DNA of 64,000 nt from Planctomycetota bacterium (GTDB taxonomy: Bacteria; Planctomycetota; UBA1135; UBA2386), in the NCBI GenBank assembly GCA_028281765.1, contig JANQJF010000055.1:62001-126000 (forward strand). The letters are read 5' to 3'. The notes beneath the pieces were generated by a model. That model searched no databases. It was not told the DNA's origin and was given only the letters and a program-made list of their open reading frames with translations. Below, piece by piece: positions 53,664 through 63,186 of the stretch (the stretch's first letter is position 1; every line of letters starts with the position of its first letter). A program made the translations under genes and the position numbers.

Positions 53664-54929
53664 TCAGCGACGCCGCAGCCAGGGAGCCGAGTACTGACGA
53701 ATCTGCGTCGGCGCGATCCGCACTCCGTGCGACGGTTCGGGCGCGAGTGCGAAGTGCCAACCGATCGGACGCACGGACGACCGCCAGCGCCGCCGTCGAC
53801 GACTCTCGGCCCAGCGAACGCCCTTGCCGACGAACTCGAGCGACACAAAGCGCTCGTCCTTCCGAGAGTAGCGCGCACGCCCCAACAGCTCTGCCTTGAT
53901 CCCGAGAGGGCGGAACAGCCCGCGCCGCGGCTGCTCGCCGCGCCCCACCGCGCGCCCCGAGAGCTTCAGGTCGACGCCACCGTCGTCGACAGCAATCACC
54001 TCGACCCGAATCTCACCCTCGACGCGATCGAACGGCCGCGTCTCGCCGCGCACCGCGTCGACGAGATGCAGTCGAGCAATGCGCTGGAACAGCACGTCCT
54101 CGAGGACACGCTCGGCGCCTACCTCGAGCTTCTCCGGCACGAAGCGCTGCGCTTCCTCGGATGAGAACCACGCGTGATCGTGATTGTAGCTCCGCGATCG
54201 CTCGCGACCCGGATCGTCGTCCTGCGGGAGGTAGCGCATCGTGACGCGCAGCGCCATCCCGCCCTTGGGCCAGGCCCACTCGAAGCGGGCCTCCGGCGCC
54301 GACTTCCCGTGCTCCTTCCGGCGCTCGCCTGCGCCGAGCCGCCCCCACTTCGCCAGCGCCGCGTCGAGCATCCGCACGACGTTCTGTGGCGAGTTCGAGT
54401 TGATCGAACCGAGCAACTCGCCCGCACCGGTGCACACGTAGATCCCCTGCTTGCTGCCAGCCCCGGGCCCGTAATGCCCGCCCGCCGCCATCTCCTGGAA
54501 CGCGATGCACTCCGGATCGGTCCCGCCGTTCGCCCGCCACTCGGTGACATCGCGCCCCCCTTGCAGCCGCCACACTTCATCCGTTGCGAGCACGAACGCC
54601 CCCAACCGCCCCCGCACTCTCTCATCCGACCAGACGGACCGCCGGCCGATCACCCCGTTGTTTCAAGTGCACCCGAGCGGATGCCCGTTCATCGTCCACA
54701 GCAGTAACGGCTTCCCCGCCTCCGCCGCCGCCACCAACCCGTCGTGGAACGTCGGCAACCAAGGCAACTCCGCCCAGGCCGCCGCCTCCGGCAGGATGTG
54801 GCGCTTCCAAGCCTGCAGGTTCTCATCGCTCAGCACCCGCCGAAGCTCCGGCTCCTCCACCCGCACTCCCGCCGAGCCTTGCGCACCCAACGACCCGACG
54901 AAAACAGAAGCAACCACAACAGCCCGCAT
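53664..54929 (-). CDS. secreted thioredoxin-like selenoprotein candidate, UGA (Sec89) in Cys-x-Sec
   Basis: The gene reads as a single 421-residue protein if the in-frame UGA at 54663-54665 is selenocysteine. If UGA stopped translation only 88 residues would be made and 332 coding-like codons would be left without a good start. The start is ATG 54929 (signal peptide MRAVVVASVFVGSLGAQG; AGGA seven bases upstream). The region AGKPLLLWTMNGHPLGCT-Sec-NN is a beta strand followed by a redox loop, giving C87-T-U89. Residues about 90-180 continue the fold with GAFVLATDEVWRL and GELLGSINSNSPQNVVRML, matching the C-terminal half of a thioredoxin. The C-terminal 200 residues are beta-rich with an Arg-rich cluster near RWAESRRRRRWRSS. 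A hairpin fitting SECIS rules follows. Family not recognised. Confidence 0.85.
54624..54650 (-). promoter_or_regulatory. putative bacterial SECIS hairpin (13-39 nt after UGA)
   Basis: RNA from 13 to 39 nt after the UGA folds into an 11-pair hairpin: AUC/GAU, a bulged G on the 3' side, GGCC/GGUC, a bulged U on the 3' side, GGCG/CGUC, and the apical loop GUC at 24-26 nt. The closing context C-G-G-U-C-C-G contains the GGUC seen in the E. coli fdhF SECIS loop. Distance and loop G agree with bacterial SECIS rules. Its loop sits the same 24 nt after the UGA as in the other candidate at 33452-33490, and both have a bulged U on the 3' side just under the upper helix. Folding was done by eye. Confidence 0.65.
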
Positions 54930-55342
54930 CCCCCGATCCTACCCACCCCACACCCTCGACCCCACCGGGGGTCTGGGGGCAGAGCCCCCAGTTAGCGAGC
55001 GAACGCGAGCGTAGCCAACTTCCGCCCGTGATCACCTGAAGACGTAAGCGAGCCGCTGCCCGGACAACGACCGCAGTCCATGTCGCCCCGTCTCAGGAAT
55101 CCGCCGGGGGGTCCTGGGGGGCTTGCAACCCCAGCGCAGGCGTCTGGGGGAGCAGTCGCTCCCCCAGACGCGCGGCGCGAAGCGCCGCGCAATACACGCG
55201 TACAAAGAAGACCCCGAGAGCAACCGTGCCTGCCCCAGAAAAATGGCTGCTCTCGGGGCCGAGGTAATCTGTGCAACAGGGTAGGACGCCTGTTGCGAAT
55301 TCCAAAAGGTTTAGTCCCGAATCATGCGCGTGTAACCCACAT
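54930..55342. repeat. 413-base gene-free block of G/C-rich inverted repeats
   Basis: No gene is supported in this block. It holds four stem-loops in a row: 54973-54991 (CTGGGGGC/GCCCCCAG), 55140-55171 (14-bp stem, AGTC loop), 55170-55190 (9-bp stem GCGCGGCGC, GAA loop) and 55212-55258 (CCCCGAGAGCA/TGCTCTCGGGG, 25-base loop). Two similar blocks of GGGG-T-C-T/C-TGGGGG lie about 130 bases apart. This looks like the extragenic palindromic elements scattered through many high-GC genomes. It may also end transcripts of the gene stopping at 55343 and hold the promoter of the selenoprotein gene at its left edge. Confidence 0.6.
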
Positions 55343-56920
55343 TCATGACGGTGTCACCACTTGGATGCGGATCAATCCGTCGTCTTCGAGACAAACCGCG
55401 CCGAAGTGTTCGACGTCTTGCACAGCGATACGAAACACGCCGACTGCGCGGTCCAAGTTTTGTGCCTTCAAATGCTTTTGCGCGCGTTGACGGATCCCTC
55501 GAGTGCGCTTTCGCGACTTCGAAGATTCCAACGCCGCGAGTTGTTCGATCGCCGCCGCGTCAGGCGCGTAGACGATCGCCGAATCCACGACACCGATCGA
55601 TCCACCGGGCCGCTCGCGCAGCCGCAGCGTTTGCCGTTCCGTTACCTCGTCGACGACGAGCTCGGCAGCCGGAGACGAGCGATCGACCGTTCCAGCCAGA
55701 CAACTCGTGAGGCTGCCGAAGAGCGCATTCGCATCCCTGCGATTGCGCACCGGCACGGACATCACGGCCCGCAGACACTCCTCGTTACTACCGGCCTCGG
55801 TGTTTGCCGAAGCCGCGCCGGGGAGTAAGTGCATCGACACCGCGCCACCGAGTTTCGGCAACACGCTGCGATCGAAACCGACACCGAACGCCGCAAAGCC
55901 GCCGCGGATCCCGATGCCGATTCGAGGAGAGGGAGAGTCGGCCCCGGGCTTCGCCACGGCTGGCAGCTTGGCGTCGTCGATCGCGACGACCATCCCGCCA
56001 GACCCCGTGGTCGGGAGCTTGTCGACCAACTTGCGAATGGGCTCTTCTTGCGCGGCGCGGAACACGCCACAGGGTCCGTCCGGCTGATCGAGCAGGACGG
56101 TGGCTTCGAGACCGGCGGGTCCGGACTCGACACCGATGACGACACGCTCGGCGCACATCACGCCGAGCGCGTGCAGGATCGGCAGATGCGCGCGATCGAC
56201 CTTGGACCGCGCGAGGCGCATCTCGAGGTCGTCGGCGAGCCGATCCCAGCTGAGAGAGACGACGACGGATCCCGGTTCAGCGGAAACTCGCTGGTAGAGA
56301 GAACGGAAACCCGGATCCGCCGCCATCGGGGGGTGAACATCGACCGACGAGGTCGTGTTCGAGGAGAGCAACACTTCTGCGAAGGATGCAGCCTGGTTAC
56401 CGATCAGGAGATCCCGACCGACGAGCGCAACTTCGAACAGTTCTTCGGAGTCAGGATCCGCAGACCGCATGACGTGCGTCTGGTTCTTCCCGAGCAGGCG
56501 CAGCGGGCGCGTCAGGGTGCCGCGCTCGAGCGCGCCGCGGAGCGCTGCGGCCTGCGCTTCGGTCAAGCCGAGTCGGCAGACCATGCCCGGCAGAGCGTCT
56601 TCGGCGCTGAAGATCTCGCAGATCGCGAGCTCGAACTCGCCGGACGACATCTCGATCAACGTGCGGAGCTGGTCGATCGGCGTCCCCTGGCCCGAACGCG
56701 CCGCGTCGGGTCGGATGCCGAAGGAATCGAGGAGCGCACGGACGGACGGGTCGTCGGCGAGCAGTCGCGCCGCGGAGCGCTCACCGGCTCGCGGGGCTTC
56801 GCCCGAGACCAACAGCAGTGGCGCCGACAGCCGATTGACCAGGCGGAGCTGCGCCGTGGCCGTCGACACCACGGTCGAAGCGAGCAGCAGGGCCAGCAGT
56901 GCTGTGGAGAGAGGGCGCAC
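55343..56920 (-). CDS. secreted protein of unknown function (525 residues)
   Basis: The protein begins MRPLSTALLALLLASTVVST, a signal peptide cut near ATAQ. The rest alternates beta and alpha structure with segments such as LLDSFGIRPDAARSGQG, GMVVAIDDAKLPAV and SMHLLPGAASANTEAG. It somewhat resembles DUF3352-type proteins of planctomycetes in composition (long secreted proteins with residual hydrolase-like folds), but I cannot confirm a family. A Lys/Arg-rich stretch near SSKSRKRTRGIRQRAQKHLK lies near the C-terminus. It is probably transcribed from its own promoter in the 150-base gap at 56921-57070. Confidence 0.68.
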   Translation of the reverse strand: MRPLSTALLALLLASTVVSTATAQLRLVNRLSAPLLLVSGEAPRAGERSAARLLADDPSVRALLDSFGIRPDAARSGQGTPIDQLRTLIEMSSGEFELAICEIFSAEDALPGMVCRLGLTEAQAAALRGALERGTLTRPLRLLGKNQTHVMRSADPDSEELFEVALVGRDLLIGNQAASFAEVLLSSNTTSSVDVHPPMAADPGFRSLYQRVSAEPGSVVVSLSWDRLADDLEMRLARSKVDRAHLPILHALGVMCAERVVIGVESGPAGLEATVLLDQPDGPCGVFRAAQEEPIRKLVDKLPTTGSGGMVVAIDDAKLPAVAKPGADSPSPRIGIGIRGGFAAFGVGFDRSVLPKLGGAVSMHLLPGAASANTEAGSNEECLRAVMSVPVRNRRDANALFGSLTSCLAGTVDRSSPAAELVVDEVTERQTLRLRERPGGSIGVVDSAIVYAPDAAAIEQLAALESSKSRKRTRGIRQRAQKHLKAQNLDRAVGVFRIAVQDVEHFGAVCLEDDGLIRIQVVTPS

Positions 56921-57070
56921 TCGACTCCGGTATCCAAACCCCGTGCCATCGTTGCGACCACATCACAAGTGACCCTGCAACAGAGGTTTACGACGCGCGT
57001 TTCGCGACGCACTCGGACCCCGATCGCGCACGGTTGTATAGACATTGCACACTCCGGCGCCGGAGGCTCG

Positions 57071-58645
57071 CTACTGCCGATCGAGCTTGTTGTAGAGCGC
57101 ACGGCGGCTGATCCCGAGCAATCGCGCCGCCTCCGCCTTGTTGCCGTTCGTCGACTTCAGCGCCTCGGCGATCGCCCACTGCTCGAGTTCGCGAAGCTGC
57201 AGACTCTGCCGAGCCGGCTGGGAAGACGCGAGTTCCGCCGCGAGCGAGGCGTCGATCACGTCGCCCGGCGCGAGCGCGTCGAGCCGGAACACCTCGTTCC
57301 GCAGCTGTCTCAGGTTTCCGGGCCAGCTCCGACGGCGGAGGGCATCGATGAGCTCCCCGCTCGCGCGGCGCGGCTCACCCCCTCGTTCGGCCGCGGCGGC
57401 AGCCAAGAACGAATCGACGAGCGTCGGCAGATCCTGCAGACGCTCGCGGAGCGGCGGCACGGTCACGGTCACCGCGGACAGTCGGTAGTAGAGATCTTCA
57501 CGAAGCACTCCATCCGCAACGGCCTGCTGCGGATCGCGGTTCGTGGCGGTCACGATCCGCAGGTCGACCTCATGGGTTTGATCGCTGCCGACAGGTCGCA
57601 CGCGATGGTCCTCGAGGAAGCGCAGCAGCTTGACCTGCATCTCGAGCGGCATCTCGGTGAACTCATCGAGGAAGAGCACCCCGCCGGCCGCATGCCGAAT
57701 CAGCCCCTCACGATCACCGTCCGCACCGGTGAACGCGCCCTGCACGTGGCCGAAGAGCTCGCTCTCGAGGATCGAGGGACTGATGGCTGCGACGTTGACC
57801 GGAACGAAACGACCGTCGCTGCGCCGGCCGTACTCGTGAATCGCGCGGGCCGCGAGCTCCTTACCGCAGCCACTCTCGCCGACGAGCATGACGGCGAAGT
57901 CCACGGTCGCCACGCGGTCGAGCATGCGCAGGAACCGCACGAGCGCCGGGGAACGACCGACAATCGCGGGATACGGATGGTCGAGCTTGTCTCGATCGAG
58001 CTCACCCGCGAGCTGTTCGATCTCGGTCTCGCGCGCGGCGAGCTTCGCAGCCAGCTCTTCGCTCTCCCGGATCGCCGCCTGCTTGCTCCGCTCTTCGATC
58101 GCGAGCAGCTCATACATCCGCAGCGCGATCGCGCCCTGATCCGCCAGGGCCTGCACCCACGGCAGATCCTCGGCTCGGAACACCGACGAGTGGAAGCGGT
58201 GATCGAGATAAAGGCAGCCGTAGCAGCGGTCGCCGGCGAGCAACGGGATGCACAAAACCGAGCGCAGCTGCATGTCGGCGACACTCTGCGCCGCGCCCAG
58301 CTCACCCTCTTGCGCGTCCTCGACGAACACGCCTTCTCGGGTCTCGAGGCACTGTTTGACGATCGTCGACGAGATCTTCTTCGCCGCACTCTTGATCGGT
58401 TCGCGATCGAGATTGCGAGCGATCGACACGGAGAAGGCCCCGTCCTCACCGACCTCGACGAGGAATCCGCGCTCCGCACGGAACAGCTCGACCGCCTCGT
58501 CGAGAAGAAGCTGCAAGACCGTGCGACGGTCCTTCGCCGCCGCCAGCGACCGGTTGAGTCCGAGCACTGCGGCAAAGCGCGGATGGTCGGGCGCCGCCGC
58601 GTCGCCGCGCAGCCGCGACAAGAACTCTTGGAAGCGGCTCGGCAT
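57071..58645 (-). CDS. sigma-54-dependent transcription activator (GAF + AAA+ + Fis HTH)
   Basis: The 524-residue protein has a GAF domain (about 25-190: [36 protein letters not shown]), a coiled linker ([19 protein letters not shown]), the AAA+ domain (about 230-465: [19 protein letters not shown], the sigma-54 contact loop GAFTGA in [12 protein letters not shown], Walker [13 protein letters not shown] and [13 protein letters not shown]) and a C-terminal Fis-type HTH ([20 protein letters not shown]). It activates sigma-54 promoters in answer to a signal bound by GAF. AGGAG lies eight bases before the ATG at 58645, and its start overlaps the IscU-like stop (TGATG). Targets unknown. Confidence 0.93.
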   Translation of the reverse strand: MPSRFQEFLSRLRGDAAAPDHPRFAAVLGLNRSLAAAKDRRTVLQLLLDEAVELFRAERGFLVEVGEDGAFSVSIARNLDREPIKSAAKKISSTIVKQCLETREGVFVEDAQEGELGAAQSVADMQLRSVLCIPLLAGDRCYGCLYLDHRFHSSVFRAEDLPWVQALADQGAIALRMYELLAIEERSKQAAIRESEELAAKLAARETEIEQLAGELDRDKLDHPYPAIVGRSPALVRFLRMLDRVATVDFAVMLVGESGCGKELAARAIHEYGRRSDGRFVPVNVAAISPSILESELFGHVQGAFTGADGDREGLIRHAAGGVLFLDEFTEMPLEMQVKLLRFLEDHRVRPVGSDQTHEVDLRIVTATNRDPQQAVADGVLREDLYYRLSAVTVTVPPLRERLQDLPTLVDSFLAAAAAERGGEPRRASGELIDALRRRSWPGNLRQLRNEVFRLDALAPGDVIDASLAAELASSQPARQSLQLRELEQWAIAEALKSTNGNKAEAARLLGISRRALYNKLDRQ

Positions 58646-58998
58646 CACGCCGCTCCTGCGACGGCCTCCGCGAGCGCGCGCAGCATCATCTTCTCGGCAT
58701 GCCGTTCGTGTACGGCGAGATCGCCGAGTGACGCGAGCTTCTGACGCAGCGCATCCGACGCGCCGCTGTGCTGGTGCCCGGGAAGCGACACCGCTGCGGC
58801 CACCGCGACCACGAGAGTCGCAGGGCAACCATCGGCGCGCCACGCGAATTCGCGGATCACGTCGCCGTCAAACCGCACCGAGATCTCGAGAACGTCACCG
58901 CACACCGGGTGCTCGGCGCGACCGCGATACACGTCTTCGCCGGCGAGCTCGCCGGATCCTTCCGCGGTCGCGAGCAACTCGCGCATCGCCGGGGTCAC
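58645..58998 (-). CDS. IscU/SufU-like Fe-S scaffold protein with third Cys replaced by His
   Basis: The 117-residue protein has the IscU-family core HPVCGDVLEISVRFDG with C33 and a second Cys C58 in DGCPATL. The third ligand position, where IscU has Cys in HCS near residue 106, is R99-H100 in HERHAEKMMLRAL. The spacing of 25 and 42 residues matches IscU (26 and 43). So two of three Cys ligands remain. The start is GTG 58998, overlapping the lipoprotein stop (GTGA); the stop overlaps the activator start. Located inside a regulatory operon and not beside iscS or suf genes, it may be a sensor or an altered scaffold. Confidence 0.8.
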   Translation of the reverse strand: MTPAMRELLATAEGSGELAGEDVYRGRAEHPVCGDVLEISVRFDGDVIREFAWRADGCPATLVVAVAAAVSLPGHQHSGASDALRQKLASLGDLAVHERHAEKMMLRALAEAVAGAA

Positions 58999-59189
58999 CA
59001 CCCGGGCTCGACTCCCGAGGGCGGTTCCGGAATCGGCGGCGGCGCGACGTCGTACACGAACGCTTCGTTGAGCAGAAAGTTGCAGCCCGACAGCGTCATC
59101 GCCAGCAAGCACAGCGCCGCGAGGCGACCGACTCGGCGGAGTCCACGACCCACCGGACGGAGTCGACAGGGAGTTCTCGGCATGGCCAA
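58995..59189 (-). CDS. small lipoprotein (64 residues)
   Basis: The protein begins MAMPRTPCRLRPVGRGLRRV, has a hydrophobic helix LAALCLLAMTL and the lipobox L-S-G-C, leaving a mature lipopeptide of about 27 residues ending in a proline-rich stretch (APPPIPEPPSGVEPGW). It starts 10 bases after the sigma factor stop and overlaps the IscU-like start by four bases, so all three are co-transcribed. Similar small lipoproteins are hard to detect; function unknown. Confidence 0.65.
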   Translation of the reverse strand: MAMPRTPCRLRPVGRGLRRVGRLAALCLLAMTLSGCNFLLNEAFVYDVAPPPIPEPPSGVEPGW

Positions 59190-59199
59190 GAGCCTAACG

Positions 59200-60015
59200 T
59201 CAGTTGGACGAGTTGCGCAGCCGTGCCTTGAGGCGGGACAACACGCGACCGTGGATCTGGCAGATCCGCGACGCCGACAGGTTGAGTCGCCGCGCGATCT
59301 CTTTGCCCGGCAATCCTTGCAGGTAGTGCATCTCCAGCACCTGCCACTCGACAGGTTCGAGACTGGCCTCGATCTTCTGCAGCAGGTCCTGGCGGTTCAG
59401 GGCCTCGATGGGGTTCTCCACCCCTTCGTCCGCCAGGCCTTCCATCAGGCCGGCCCCGCCCGACCGGTCGCTCGCATCCATGACCGAGCGGCCATCGACC
59501 GGCTGAACACTCGCGCTGACGCGGCGCAATCGCGCCTCGCTGACGCCGAGCTCCGCCGCCAGCTCGGCGTCGCTCGGGTCGCGCTCGAGGCGCGAGCGCA
59601 GCACGGCCAGCGCCTGGTCGCGCTCTCGGTACAGCTGTCGATAGAGCCGGGGGAGGTAGTCGAGATTGCGAAGTTCGTCGAGCATCGCGCCGCGCGCGCG
59701 GCGCCGCATGAACGGCCCGAACGGAATCCCGCGCCGGACGTCGAAGCTCTCGATGGCCTGCATCAAACCCCAGATGCCGGCGTGCACGAGGTCCTGCACA
59801 TCGACGCTGCGGGGCAGTCGCGCGCACAGCGTGCGCGCGACGCTCTCGACCGTCGGCCGGTGCATCTCGATCAGCTCGTTGCGCAGGCTCACGGTCGGGC
59901 GACGGCGATACTTGCGCAACAACGCTTCGTCACTCGGACGCTGACCGTTGCGTTCGCGACGACTCGAGTCGGCGTCGCGTTTGCTTTGTCGTTGATGTAG
60001 TTGGGTTGCCTTCAT
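59200..60015 (-). CDS. FliA/WhiG-type sigma-70 factor
   Basis: The 271-residue protein has sigma region 2 (RPTVESVARTLCARLPRSVD, with DLVHAGIWGLMQAIESFD as the -10 recognition part), a short region 3 and region 4 (LEMHYLQGLPGKEIARRLNL, the HTH that binds the -35). The layout and length match FliA/WhiG/SigF group 3 sigma factors rather than ECF types. An N-terminal basic stretch is extra. Regulon unknown; no flagellar genes are in the window. It is the first gene of the operon ending with the sigma-54 activator, so a cascade between the two transcription systems is possible. Confidence 0.92.
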   Translation of the reverse strand: MKATQLHQRQSKRDADSSRRERNGQRPSDEALLRKYRRRPTVSLRNELIEMHRPTVESVARTLCARLPRSVDVQDLVHAGIWGLMQAIESFDVRRGIPFGPFMRRRARGAMLDELRNLDYLPRLYRQLYRERDQALAVLRSRLERDPSDAELAAELGVSEARLRRVSASVQPVDGRSVMDASDRSGGAGLMEGLADEGVENPIEALNRQDLLQKIEASLEPVEWQVLEMHYLQGLPGKEIARRLNLSASRICQIHGRVLSRLKARLRNSSN

Positions 60016-60086
60016 CGGTGTGACGCGTGCTTGGTTGCACGCGCGTGATCACTGATGTGCAAGCGTGCCGAACTTCGGACGCGTGA

Positions 60087-60116
60087 AGTGTAGCGCGATT
60101 TCGCTTCATCGTGCAA
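60087..60116 (-). promoter_or_regulatory. candidate promoter of the sigma factor operon, with adjacent palindrome
   Basis: On the minus strand TTGCAC (60111-60116) and TACACT (60087-60092) are separated by 18 bases, a fair match to a sigma-70 -35/-10 pair, about 70 bases before the sigma factor ATG. A perfect palindrome AACGATCGTT (60115-60124) overlaps the -35 side and could be an operator. The 173-base gap is otherwise without genes. Confidence 0.42.
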
Positions 60117-60188
60117 CGATCGTTCCTAGGTCGAAGCGCAACTCTTGCAAACAGTCGCGATGTTTTGCTTGCGTCCGCGCGCGCTCTT

Positions 60189-60647
60189 TCAATCGCACTC
60201 TTCGTCGACGGGCGTCACGTGACGACCGATTCGCGCGAGCACTTCGCGCTCCGCGACGCGCATTCGCGCGCGTTCGTCGTCATCGTGATCGTCGAATCCG
60301 CACGCGTGCAGCATGCCGTGCACGATGTACAACGCGACTTCCGCGCGGATGGTGTGTCCGAGTTCGCGCGCTTTCCGACGCGCGCACTCGACGCTCACGA
60401 CGAGATCGATCGTGTCGTCGACCTCGAAGCTGATGACGTCGGTCGGTGTCGGATCGTCGAGGAACTCGCCGTGAATCCGCGCGATCTCGTCGTCGTCGGT
60501 GAGCAGAATCGAGACTTCGCGCTGTGGTTGATCGACGAATGCGAGCGTCGCACGGACCGCCTCCTCGATGACGGAACGCGGCGTTCGTGGCTCGAATCTG
60601 TCGGTCAGGCTCAGACGCAAGTCGTGGTCTGAAGGGCCCTTCGCCAC
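60189..60647 (-). CDS. ybeY: endoribonuclease YbeY (rRNA maturation factor)
   Basis: The 152-residue protein has the UPF0054 zinc motif HGMLHACGFDDH at 110-121 (H110, H114, and D120/H121; the usual spacing has one residue fewer) and the N-terminal strand DVSISLTDDDEIARIHGEFL-like segment VSILLTDDDEI. YbeY processes 16S rRNA 3' ends and takes part in ribosome quality control. Start at GTG 60647, one base after the PhoH stop. Terminal gene of the purA-uppS-cdsA-phoH-ybeY operon; phoH-ybeY pairing is common in bacteria. Confidence 0.92.
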   Translation of the reverse strand: MAKGPSDHDLRLSLTDRFEPRTPRSVIEEAVRATLAFVDQPQREVSILLTDDDEIARIHGEFLDDPTPTDVISFEVDDTIDLVVSVECARRKARELGHTIRAEVALYIVHGMLHACGFDDHDDDERARMRVAEREVLARIGRHVTPVDEECD

Positions 60648-60648
60648 G

Positions 60649-61607
<959 letters not shown>

Positions 61608-61611
<4 letters not shown>

Positions 61612-62457
61612 GTGAGGAGGGTCAGGACCAGGAAGAACGCGGGGAACGAGAACAGGAGGCTGTCTACGAGATCTAGGACGCCACCGTGCGCTGGCAACAT
61701 GTTGGACGAATCCTTCACGCCACAGCGACGCTTCAACAGCGATTCTATGAGATCCCCGGTTTGTGTCGTCAGGTTCAGCAGGATTCCGATGGCGATGGCG
61801 AATCCGAGCCCGAGTTCCACCTCGGGATGCAGCAAGACCGGCTCGAGCAAGACCGACACCAGGCAGGACGAGAACATCCCGCCGAGCGCGCCCTCGACCG
61901 TTTTTCCGCCGCTGATGTGCGGGATCAGCTTCCGCTTTCCGAACGAAATTCCGAATAGGTACGCCCCCGAATCGCCCAGCTTGCAGACGAGGACGACGAA
62001 CAGCACCGACGGCAGGTGCCGCAGACACATGCCCTGCGCCAGGTACATCGGCCACGCGATCATGATGAACGCGAGGAGAGTGCCGCCCTGCAGCTCGAGT
62101 CCCTGCGCCATCTTGTCCTTCGTCAGGGACGTGAGCGCGATCGGAAACAGCACGACGAACGTCCCGATGACGACCGGATAGAGCTCGCGATCCATGCTGC
62201 CCCAGCCGAACAAGAACGCGGACGCGCACACCAGCGCCGTGACCGTGAGCACGAGCCCGCCCGCGATCGCGTAGCCGGCCTTGCGGAACATCGCCACGAA
62301 CTCCCAGACGCCAGCGACGGCGAGCAGGCCGATGACGCCGGCGCAGAGCACGCCGCGCATCCCCCGATCGTCCATCACCGTCGAATCGATCCAGTAGATC
62401 GCCGCGACGAACGCGAGCATCAGGGGACCGAAGATCAGGCGCGTGCCGAGCTCGGAC

Positions 62458-62465
<8 letters not shown>
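61608..62465 (-). CDS. cdsA: phosphatidate cytidylyltransferase
   Basis: The 285-residue integral membrane protein has about eight helices and the family signature near the C-terminus: [20 protein letters not shown] followed by [15 protein letters not shown]. It makes CDP-diacylglycerol from phosphatidate and CTP for phospholipid synthesis. Start at ATG 62465 overlaps the uppS end. The uppS-cdsA order is conserved in bacteria, linking undecaprenyl-phosphate and phospholipid supply. Confidence 0.93.

Positions 62466-63182
<717 letters not shown>

Positions 63183-63186
<4 letters not shown>

Noticed and set aside
54663..54665. UGA as a true stop giving an 88-residue protein and a separate 332-codon gene
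   Set aside because: The downstream segment lacks a start with a ribosome-binding site and completes the thioredoxin fold of the upstream part; a SECIS-like hairpin follows. A sequencing error cannot be excluded from one sequence.
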